DNA from: an uncultured Clostridium sp. | GTDB taxonomy: Bacteria > Bacillota > Clostridia > TANB77 > CAG-508 | Reading direction: 5' to 3' | Length of the DNA stretch: 32,426 nucleotides | NCBI GenBank assembly: GCA_948470605.1 | Contig: CAOKPI010000018.1 | Span: 1 to 32,426, forward strand | Shown here: positions 13,993-20,909 of the stretch, piece after piece | Position numbering within the stretch: position 1 is the stretch's first letter | Layout of the letters: the number at the start of each line of letters is the position of its first letter | Made by a program: the position numbers and the translations under genes | Notes under the pieces: generated by a model | Database searches by the model: none | Told to the model about the DNA's origin: nothing | The model's input: the letters and a program-made list of their open reading frames with translations, nothing else

Positions 13993-16608
13993 ATGGCAGA
14001 ATATTCACCAATGATGCAAAAATATCTTGAAACTAAAGAAGAATACAAAGACTGTATCCTATTTTACCGACTAGGAGACTTTTATGAAATGTTCTTTGAT
14101 GACGCCATTTTAGTAGCAAGAGAACTAGAAATAACCTTAACAGGAAAAGAATGTGGACAAGAAGAAAGAGCTCCAATGGCAGGGGTGCCACACCATGCAG
14201 CTGAGATGTACATTGCCAAACTAGTAAGCAAAGGCTATAAAGTAGCCATTTGTGAACAACTAGAAGACCCCAAAACAACAAAAGGAATCGTCAAAAGAGG
14301 AGTCGTACGTGTTGTCACACCAGGAACGGTTGTAGAAAGTAATATGTTAGAAGAAAGAAAAAACAATTATATCATGTCTATTTTTAAATCTGGCATTTAC
14401 TTTGGCATCAGCGTGTGCGATATATCAACAGGAGAATTCTATTCAGCAGAAATCAAGGATAACAATAATTTTCCAATGTTATTAGACGAAATCGCAAGAT
14501 ATAATCCTTCTGAATTAGTCGTTAATTCTATGATGGCAGATGGCAAGGAGGAAATCGATAAAATAAAAGAACGATTTGAAGATTTATACATAACCAAATT
14601 TGAGGACAAGCATTTCTCATCTGAAATGGAAAACCTAGTCTTACGATTTAGCATTGTTGACAATAATGGTAAAAACATAGAAAAATTTGAAGAGAAAACG
14701 TTAGCCATTAGTGCCATTCATGCTTTAGTAGCTTATATTGAGGAAACACAAAAAACCACACTAGACCATATCAACAAAATTGTCGTTTATCCATTATCTA
14801 GATATATGGCATTAGACATCAATGCCAGAAGAAACCTTGAGATAACAGAAAAGATGAGAGACAAATCCAAAAAAGGAACCTTATTATGGGTATTAGACAA
14901 AACCTCCACCTCAATGGGAGGAAGATGCCTAAGAAGATGGTTAAATGACCCATTAGTAGACGTTTTAGCAATCAACAGAAGATTAAAAGCAGTCAAAGAA
15001 TTAAAAGACGATGTCATGTTAAGAGGCGATGTCATTGAAAATCTAAAAAAAGTATATGATATCGAACGTTTAGCTGGAAAAATGGCTTATGGGAATGCCA
15101 ATGCCAGAGATATGGTAACCCTAAAAAATTCTTTGTTAAAATTACCAGAAGTTAAGAAAAGCCTATCGAATTGTAAAACTGATTTATTAAAAGACTTAGC
15201 CGAGAATTTAGATGAATTACAAGATATCTATGAATTGATTGATAGTGCTATTATCGATGACCCGCCAATGACTATCAAAGATGGCGGTATCATCAAATTG
15301 GGGTATGACGACGAAATTGATACTTTAAAAACCGCACAAATAGAGGGAAAGAACTGGTTAATTCAATTAGAATTGACAGAAAAAGAAAAAACAGGAATCA
15401 AAAATTTAAAAATAGGATTTAATAAAGTATTTGGGTATTACCTAGAAGTCACAAAATCGTATTTAAACCAAGTACCAGAAAGATTTATCAGAAAACAAAC
15501 CTTGACAAATGCAGAACGATATATTACAGAAGAATTGAAGAACTTAGAAAATCAAATTTTAGGGGCAGAAGAAAAAGTAGTAACCTTAGAATACAATGCT
15601 TTTGTAGAAATCAGAGAGGAAATTGCTAAAAACATTAAAAGATTACAAAAAACAAGTGAAGTGGTATCTAATTTAGATGTATTGACATCTTTTGCCGAAG
15701 TTGCTGAAGATATGAATTATTGCATGCCAGAAGTCAATTCCTCTGGAAGCATTGACATTAAAAATGGAAGACATCCCGTTATTGAAAAAATACTAGGACC
15801 AGGAAGTTTTGTTGAAAATGATACGTATTTGGACAAGCAAGACAATCGATTATCCATTATTACAGGACCAAATATGGCAGGTAAATCTACCTATATGAGA
15901 CAAGTGGCCTTAATCATATTAATGGCTCAAGTAGGAAGCTTTGTACCAACAGGAACTGCTAAAATGGGAGTGGTTGACAAAATTTTTACAAGAGTAGGAG
16001 CATCTGACGACTTGAGCATGGGACAAAGTACCTTTATGGTAGAAATGATGGAAGTAGCTACTATTCTAAAAGAAGCCACCAATAACAGCTTAGTCATCTT
16101 AGATGAAATTGGAAGAGGAACCTCAACCTATGATGGGTTATCCATTGCTTGGGCAGTGGCAGAATTTATTGCTGACAAGGAAAAATGTGGTGCCAAAACC
16201 TTATTTGCCACTCATTATCATGAACTAACCGAATTAGAAGATAAGCTAGAAGGCATCAAAAATTATTCAATTGCTGTAAAAGAAAAAGGAGAGGACATCA
16301 TTTTCTTACGAAAAATTGTCAGAGGAGGAACTGATGAAAGCTATGGAATCCATGTAGCTCGCTTGGCAGGTGTTCCGAAAATGGTGACCCAAAAGGCAGA
16401 CGAGATTTTGCGTTCTTTGGAAAGAAAGAATATTTTAACTGGTCAAAAACAGCAAAAACAAGATAAAAAACAAGTGGAAGGGCAGTTTGATTTATATAAT
16501 TATAAACTAGCGGAGATTGCTCATGAGGTGGATAAAATTAATTTGAATGAACTGACTCCAATTGATGCCTTGAATACGCTTGTAAAGATTAAGGAAAAAA
16601 TGAAATAG
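13993..16608 (+). CDS. mutS: DNA mismatch repair protein MutS
   Basis: Mismatch-recognition ATPase of post-replicative repair (871 aa, typical). The N-terminal mismatch reader GDFYEMF carries Phe30 and Glu32. Connector, lever and clamp domains follow to about residue 560. Walker A GPNMAGKST begins at 625, Walker B DEIGRGTSTYDG at 704, and FATHYHEL lies shortly after. The C-terminal tail after about 800 includes LYNYKLAEIAHEVDKINLNE and is expected to mediate dimer-tetramer contacts. AAAGGAG within the end of miaB provides the SD. mutL, often the next gene, is absent: the gene is followed by palindrome D and a transporter operon. Confidence 0.99.
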   Translation: MAEYSPMMQKYLETKEEYKDCILFYRLGDFYEMFFDDAILVARELEITLTGKECGQEERAPMAGVPHHAAEMYIAKLVSKGYKVAICEQLEDPKTTKGIVKRGVVRVVTPGTVVESNMLEERKNNYIMSIFKSGIYFGISVCDISTGEFYSAEIKDNNNFPMLLDEIARYNPSELVVNSMMADGKEEIDKIKERFEDLYITKFEDKHFSSEMENLVLRFSIVDNNGKNIEKFEEKTLAISAIHALVAYIEETQKTTLDHINKIVVYPLSRYMALDINARRNLEITEKMRDKSKKGTLLWVLDKTSTSMGGRCLRRWLNDPLVDVLAINRRLKAVKELKDDVMLRGDVIENLKKVYDIERLAGKMAYGNANARDMVTLKNSLLKLPEVKKSLSNCKTDLLKDLAENLDELQDIYELIDSAIIDDPPMTIKDGGIIKLGYDDEIDTLKTAQIEGKNWLIQLELTEKEKTGIKNLKIGFNKVFGYYLEVTKSYLNQVPERFIRKQTLTNAERYITEELKNLENQILGAEEKVVTLEYNAFVEIREEIAKNIKRLQKTSEVVSNLDVLTSFAEVAEDMNYCMPEVNSSGSIDIKNGRHPVIEKILGPGSFVENDTYLDKQDNRLSIITGPNMAGKSTYMRQVALIILMAQVGSFVPTGTAKMGVVDKIFTRVGASDDLSMGQSTFMVEMMEVATILKEATNNSLVILDEIGRGTSTYDGLSIAWAVAEFIADKEKCGAKTLFATHYHELTELEDKLEGIKNYSIAVKEKGEDIIFLRKIVRGGTDESYGIHVARLAGVPKMVTQKADEILRSLERKNILTGQKQQKQDKKQVEGQFDLYNYKLAEIAHEVDKINLNELTPIDALNTLVKIKEKMK

Positions 16609-16610
16609 GG

Positions 16611-16734
16611 GGGATTTAGGGACGTTCCTTAAAATCCCTAAAAGAGGGAATAAAGGGACACTCCTTCTAAAAATTATGAAAGCACTGTCCCTGAATCCCA
16701 GAAACAGGGATTTTAAGGAACGTCCCTAAATCCC
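16611..16734. repeat. GGGAC palindrome D, nested (29-bp arms)
   Basis: Perfect 29-bp inverted repeat, 16611-16639 with 16706-16734. Inside it a second, imperfect stem pairs GGGACA (16655-16660) with TGTCCC (16686-16691). Both layers carry the GGGAC core (GGGACGTTCC outside, GGGACACTCC inside), so it looks like one element within another. It fills the mutS-folT gap. Confidence 0.9.
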
Positions 16735-16755
16735 TATTGAAAGGAGAAATTTAAA

Positions 16756-17292
16756 ATGTCAAAAAATAAAAAAATAATCTTATCAGCCTTATTATTGGCA
16801 CTTATTATTATATTATCCAGATTTTTATCTGTCAAAACACCAATTGTAACCATTAGTTTTTCTTTTGTTCCAACCATGTTATGTGCCATATGGTTAGGGC
16901 CAAAGTGGACAATCTTAATTAATGTACTAGCTGATTTAATAGGAGCAACGCTATTTCCCTATGGTTCTTTCTTTATTGGCTATACCATCACAACAGCAGT
17001 GGCAGGAGCGATTTATGGATTTTTATTATACAAAAAAGAAGACGATACCTATACAGATAAACAATTTATCGTAAGAGTGATAATAGCCGTTGTGTTGGTA
17101 ACTGTGATTGCTAATATAGGACTAAATACGTTATGGCTAAGTATCACAACTGGTAAAGCATTTATGGTATTAATGGCATCCAGAATCGTAAAAGAATTGG
17201 TTATGGTACCAATCAAGGTAATTCTTATGATTTTCTTAGAAAGAGCATTAAGAAAACCATTTAACACATATGTAAGGGGCGAAAATGATTAG
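16756..17292 (+). CDS. ECF transporter S component, folate family (FolT-like)
   Basis: Integral membrane substrate-binding subunit of an energy-coupling-factor transporter, most like the folate-type S component (178 aa). About six transmembrane segments are visible. The stretch RFLSVKTPIVTISFSFVP followed by AIWLGPKWTILINVLADLIG and FPYGSFFIGY is characteristic of the folate-family S proteins. GAAAGGAG precedes the ATG. The 3' end overlaps the ATPase gene by eight bases, showing an operon. No tetrahydrofolate riboswitch was recognised upstream, where the gap is occupied by palindrome D. Confidence 0.85.
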   Translation: MSKNKKIILSALLLALIIILSRFLSVKTPIVTISFSFVPTMLCAIWLGPKWTILINVLADLIGATLFPYGSFFIGYTITTAVAGAIYGFLLYKKEDDTYTDKQFIVRVIIAVVLVTVIANIGLNTLWLSITTGKAFMVLMASRIVKELVMVPIKVILMIFLERALRKPFNTYVRGEND

Positions 17293-18100
17293 TATAAATG
17301 AGGTAACATATCGTTACAAAAAAGGACAAGATATCTTAAAAGAAATCAATCTAACGATTCCGGAAAAAGAAATGGTTGTCATTATGGGGAAAAATGGCTC
17401 TGGCAAATCAACTTTAGGAAAGCTGATTTCTGGAATTATCAAACCCAAAAAAGGAAAGATTTTAATCGATGGTTTGGATATGGCAGACTCAAAGAATAAA
17501 GAAGCAATACGAAAGAAAATAGGAATTGTATTTCAAAATCCAGAGAATCAAATTATTTTTAATAATGTAGCAGATGAAGTATCTTTTGCCTTGAAAGATT
17601 TAGATGAAAAAGAGGTCGAACAACGTATCGAAGCGTCTCTTGAAAAAGTACATATGAAGGATAAATTGAAAGAGGACTTATATGAATTATCCTTAGGGCA
17701 AAAACAAAGGGTTATCATTGCCGAAGTACTTGCTAAACAACCGAAATATATTGTGTTTGATGAGCCTACTACCATGATTGACAGCAAAGGGAAAGAAGAA
17801 ATTTATCATATTGTCCAAGAATTGAAAAAAGAGGGATACACGATTTTATATATTACCAATATGGCAGAAGAAATGTTGTTAGCAGACAGGATTATTATAT
17901 TGCAAGAGGGAGAAATTGTAGAAGAAATCAAAAGAGAAGATTTATGGAATCGATTAGATGTATTGGAACAATATGATATTAAAGTTCCTTTGATAGTAGA
18001 ATTGCTACAAAAATTAAGGGAACAAGGAATTGAGATTGATGTACAAGATTATTCCATAGATGAATTAGTTAGAAAGTTAAAAGAAAAGATATCAGTTTGA
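17285..18100 (+). CDS. ECF transporter ATPase (EcfA-type)
   Basis: Cytoplasmic ATP-binding subunit that powers the ECF transporter (271 aa). Walker A GKNGSGKST is at 35-43, the Q-loop Gln84 is in VFQNPENQI, the signature LSLGQ is at 136-140, and Walker B with catalytic Glu is VFDE at 157-160. The switch region reads ITNMAEEM where the family normally has ITH, so the H-loop histidine appears replaced by Asn192. Only one ATPase gene is present, although ECF modules usually have two (EcfA1 and EcfA2). It overlaps folT and is followed 40 bases later by the T component. Confidence 0.92.
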   Translation: MISINEVTYRYKKGQDILKEINLTIPEKEMVVIMGKNGSGKSTLGKLISGIIKPKKGKILIDGLDMADSKNKEAIRKKIGIVFQNPENQIIFNNVADEVSFALKDLDEKEVEQRIEASLEKVHMKDKLKEDLYELSLGQKQRVIIAEVLAKQPKYIVFDEPTTMIDSKGKEEIYHIVQELKKEGYTILYITNMAEEMLLADRIIILQEGEIVEEIKREDLWNRLDVLEQYDIKVPLIVELLQKLREQGIEIDVQDYSIDELVRKLKEKISV

Positions 18101-18140
18101 AAGATAACTAAATTAATGTCAGATTAGGAAGAATAGTATC

Positions 18141-18695
18141 ATGGTATTTATCATTTTTGTTTTATATGCTAGTTTTATATTTTTTATCCATACTAATATT
18201 TTGCTATTGGTTGTTTTTTTGTTAAACATTTTAGCCATGCTATGTTTAAAAATAAAAGTGGTAGATGCTACCCAAAATATCGTAAAATTATTACCATTTA
18301 TTTTATTAACAGTTTTAGTAAATTGCTTATTATCCAATTATGAGTATGCTATTTTAGTGGCTATTAAATTGATTTTAGTATGTAATGTTACCTATATTTA
18401 TTCGAAAACTACAACAGTAAGGGGAATTGCAAGAACGATAAAAAATCTTTGCATGCCTTTGAAATGGCTAAATGTGAATCCAGATGATATTGAATTATTG
18501 GTTTGTATTTCTTTGTCTATGCTTCCAATTTTAAAGAGAGAATATTTTCAATTGAGAGAGGCTTGTGTTGCTAAAGGAATTGCTCTAAATATTAAAAACA
18601 CTAAGGTGCTTTTGACGAAATTAATGATTTCTGTTATGAAAAGAGTGAATGAAATAGAGGAGTCTATGATTGAAAAAGGATATGGAGAAATGTAA
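18141..18695 (+). CDS. ECF transporter T component (EcfT-type)
   Basis: Membrane scaffold that couples the S component to the ATPases (184 aa, shorter than the common 250-270). About four transmembrane segments occupy residues 1-85. The cytoplasmic coupling helices follow. The Ala-Arg-Gly motifs typical of EcfT are changed here: LREACVAKGI and MIEKGYG carry AKG and EKG. AGGAAG precedes the ATG at 18141. The shortened N-terminus and altered coupling motifs match the minimal operon with a single ATPase. It could be a dedicated (group I-like) transporter or a decaying one. Confidence 0.82.
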   Translation: MVFIIFVLYASFIFFIHTNILLLVVFLLNILAMLCLKIKVVDATQNIVKLLPFILLTVLVNCLLSNYEYAILVAIKLILVCNVTYIYSKTTTVRGIARTIKNLCMPLKWLNVNPDDIELLVCISLSMLPILKREYFQLREACVAKGIALNIKNTKVLLTKLMISVMKRVNEIEESMIEKGYGEM

Positions 18696-18710
18696 TATTT
18701 TTCCATATCC
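18678..18710 (+). terminator. hairpin over the end of ecfT
   Basis: GGATATGGA (18678-18686) pairs with TCCATATCC (18702-18710) across the stop codon. No strong T-run follows, so termination is uncertain. Confidence 0.35.
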
Positions 18711-18712
18711 TA

Positions 18713-18741
18713 TTGACTTTTATCCAAAAAGATATTATGAT
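18713..18741 (+). promoter_or_regulatory. upstream promoter of the Rpn-type gene
   Basis: TTGACT (18713-18718), a 17-bp spacer and TATGAT (18736-18741). It would give a leader of about 155 nt that contains the second promoter. No other gene lies between. Confidence 0.45.
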
Positions 18742-18856
18742 AAAAATATAATTTCAAAAGAAGTTTAGTTCAAAAATTTTATTCGAAAAAAATCCAAAAA
18801 CAAAGTAAGAAATAAGAGGCGGATATAAAAAACATGATTTTACTATTTAATAAAAC

Positions 18857-18885
18857 TTGACAAACAAGACAAAATAAATTATAAT
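18857..18885 (+). promoter_or_regulatory. proximal promoter of the Rpn-type gene
   Basis: TTGACA (18857-18862), a 17-bp spacer and TATAAT (18880-18885), with AGGAAGAAGGA before the ATG. Confidence 0.8.
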
Positions 18886-18902
18886 TAGGAAGAAGGAATG
18901 GA

Positions 18903-20051
18903 ATGAAATATATAACATATCAACAATATAGGAAATACCTAGAAAACAAGAAAGTAATGGTATTAAAAGAAGAAGAAACAATTTATCAAACAGAAGAGGA
19001 CAAAACTTATAGCAAAGAAATAGTAAAAGAAATTGACAAAAGACATGACAAAATGTTTCGAAATATTTTAAGTAGAAAAAAAGAAATGATAAATTTTTTA
19101 AATGATTTTCTTGATTTCAAGGAGAAATTAGAAGAAACACAATTAATACAATGTCCAACTGATTTTGTAACAAGATTTTACAAAAGTAGACAATCCGATA
19201 TTTTATATAGACTAAAGGATAAACCAGTATATTTTTTAATCGAGCATCAAAGTACAATCCATCCAGAAATGTTATTGAGAATATGGGAATATATAGGAGA
19301 AATTATTAGAAAAGAAACAATTAGAGAAAATACATATTTTAAAGGAAATAGTATATATCCCATTGTCATACCAATCATTATTTATACTGGTTTTCAAAAA
19401 TGGAATCTTCCAACTAACTTTGACAAAAAGCAATATCAGTCTAAAAGCTACCAGGATTATGCTATCAGTTTATCCTATAATTTGATAACTGTACATGATT
19501 ATACTTATGAAGAATTATTAAAGAAAAAAACTTTATTTAGTAGCATTATGATAATAGAGAAATGTAAAGATGAAGATGAAATAAATGAACAGATGAACAA
19601 AATTATAGAGATAATACAAGAACCAAAAGATAAAGAGGCTTTGTCCGAGATTATTGTTAATATAATAAGACCAATTGTTGGAATGGAAAAAGCAGAGATA
19701 ATGTTAGAAAAAATAAATAAAAAGGAGGTACAAGATATGAGTCCATTTACAAAGTTTTTACTTGATTATAAGTATCAAGTATTAAAAGAAAGTGAAAAGG
19801 CAAAAAAAGAAAGTGAAAAATTGGGGATGGAAAGAGGTTTAGAAAAAGGTATGGAAAAGGGTATAGAGAAAGGTCTAGAAAAAGGCATGAAGAAAGGTAT
19901 CAAACAAGGAATGAAACAGGGAATAAAAAAAGCAATACAAGAAACGGTAAAAAACATGATACAATTTGGTGAGCCAGATGAAAAAATAATGAAATACATA
20001 GGAATAAACAAAGAAGAATTAGAAAATATTAAAGGCATGTTAATTCAGTAG
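18903..20051 (+). CDS. Rpn family recombination-promoting nuclease / PD-(D/E)XK transposase-like
   Basis: PD-(D/E)XK nuclease of the Rpn/putative transposase group (382 aa), whose E. coli members promote RecA-independent recombination. The family start HDKMFRNIL is at 48-56 (Asp49). The nuclease core has Asp99 in SRQSDILYRL and the E-x-Q pair (Glu114, Gln116) in FLIEHQS. YPIVIPIIIYTGFQKW is another conserved block. Residues 309-344 contain nine consecutive tetrapeptides of the form [MLI]-x-[KRQ]-[GA] (for example LEKG MEKG IEKG), a common variable-length tail in this family. Two promoters precede it and it stands alone. Mobility is not shown: no terminal repeats flank it. Confidence 0.87.
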   Translation: MKYITYQQYRKYLENKKVMVLKEEETIYQTEEDKTYSKEIVKEIDKRHDKMFRNILSRKKEMINFLNDFLDFKEKLEETQLIQCPTDFVTRFYKSRQSDILYRLKDKPVYFLIEHQSTIHPEMLLRIWEYIGEIIRKETIRENTYFKGNSIYPIVIPIIIYTGFQKWNLPTNFDKKQYQSKSYQDYAISLSYNLITVHDYTYEELLKKKTLFSSIMIIEKCKDEDEINEQMNKIIEIIQEPKDKEALSEIIVNIIRPIVGMEKAEIMLEKINKKEVQDMSPFTKFLLDYKYQVLKESEKAKKESEKLGMERGLEKGMEKGIEKGLEKGMKKGIKQGMKQGIKKAIQETVKNMIQFGEPDEKIMKYIGINKEELENIKGMLIQ

Positions 20052-20103
20052 TAATGACATATGCAATGGGGAAAATAAGGACATCATCTATATCCCCATG
20101 TTC

Positions 20104-20601
20104 CTATTTTTTCAAATAAACTTTTTGAACATACAACTTATTGGCAAAAGACTGCACAACATTTCTAAGAATATATTGTTCTTCTGATAATTTACTATTT
20201 TTCACATAATTTTTTTCGGCAAAAACAATGCGAATGGCTTTTTCGAGTTCGGAACAAAAGCGATTATAAGCTAATTCAGTAGGAGAGGTCTCGATGGCTA
20301 AATGAATTAATTTTTTAATATCATTCATACTATAAACCTGTTTCAAAACAAAAATAACAAACAAAGAAGCGATGTGTTCTTTATTGTATTTTTTGTTAAT
20401 AGGAGGTTTGATAACACTATGTTTTACATAGTTATTAATCATGGTTTTTGTTATAATTTTATCTTCTTTTTCATTATCACTTTTAATGTAACCAGCTAAA
20501 TATTGCTCTAATAAAGAAACTAACTGGTCTATATATAAATCAATAGTAGGAAGCTCATTCCATCGAGGTAAATGAAAATCTTTTATTTCTGCATTCATCA
20601 T
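20104..20601 (-). CDS. DUF1836 domain protein (putative regulator)
   Basis: Member of the DUF1836 family of Bacillota (165 aa), annotated in many genomes as a MerR-like or helix-turn-helix regulator. Conserved blocks seen are FHLPRWNELPTIDLYIDQLV (residues 9-28), ITKTMINNYVKHSVIKPP and the helix-rich IASLFVIFVLKQVYSMNDI. The order suggests an N-terminal winged helix followed by a helical domain. Minus-strand AAGGTGATTT precedes the ATG pair at 20601/20598. It converges on the Rpn-type gene with about 50 bases between them. What it regulates cannot be read here; the divergent gene is the acyl ligase. Confidence 0.8.
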   Translation of the reverse strand: MMNAEIKDFHLPRWNELPTIDLYIDQLVSLLEQYLAGYIKSDNEKEDKIITKTMINNYVKHSVIKPPINKKYNKEHIASLFVIFVLKQVYSMNDIKKLIHLAIETSPTELAYNRFCSELEKAIRIVFAEKNYVKNSKLSEEQYILRNVVQSFANKLYVQKVYLKK

Positions 20602-20624
20602 AAATCACCTTTTATTTAGAATAT

Positions 20625-20740
20625 AAATTTAATATATTTTTTATGAAATGCCAAATCGGGGGGACCGACAAGTTACAGTATGTTATGTAATTACAGACTG
20701 TTCGAAATTGGGAGGCACAAAGAAAAAATATATTAAATTT
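20625..20740. repeat. second long inverted-repeat element (candidate structured RNA or MITE)
   Basis: Perfect 18-bp AT-rich inverted repeat (20625-20642 with 20723-20740) around an 80-nt GC-richer core. In the core TGCC (20649-20652) can pair with GGCA (20714-20717), and ACAGT with ACTGT around a loop. The core has G-tracts (CGGGGGGACC, TTGGGAGG) unusual for this genome. The same octamer, as CCTCCCAA, occurs in the 1646-1801 element. It occupies the intergenic stretch 20602-20909 together with the ligase leader (TTGACA at 20779-20784, dyad TCTAGTA/TACTAGA at 20805-20823). Confidence 0.6.
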
Positions 20741-20804
20741 TAAGTATCATATCATGTTTTGAATACATAGTCAATTACTTGACAGGATAATGGGGATATG
20801 TTAA

Positions 20805-20823
20805 TCTAGTAACAAATACTAGA
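20805..20823. promoter_or_regulatory. dyad upstream of the acyl ligase
   Basis: TCTAGTA (20805-20811), five bases and TACTAGA (20817-20823). TTGACA lies at 20779-20784 but the -10 is poor. The dyad overlaps the expected transcription start, so it could be an operator. Confidence 0.35.
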
Positions 20824-20909
20824 TAGAGAAAAAAGATTTAAAAATAATTACAATTTTGGTTGAGGGAAATGTAATCATTTTCGAACTAGATTTATACCTT
20901 AGGGAAGGA

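Noticed and set aside
16609..16755. Tetrahydrofolate riboswitch before the FolT-like gene
   Set aside because: The gap is fully occupied by the GGGAC palindrome, and no THF aptamer core could be recognised.
18834..18860. Eight-codon leader peptide (MILLFNKT) with GAGGCGG upstream
   Set aside because: Too short to judge. Its end overlaps the -35 box of the proximal promoter, and the SD spacing is about 11 bases.
19827..19934. CRISPR-like or tandem DNA repeat
   Set aside because: The 12-nt periodicity comes from the tetrapeptide repeats of the Rpn tail; there are no spacers and no cas genes.
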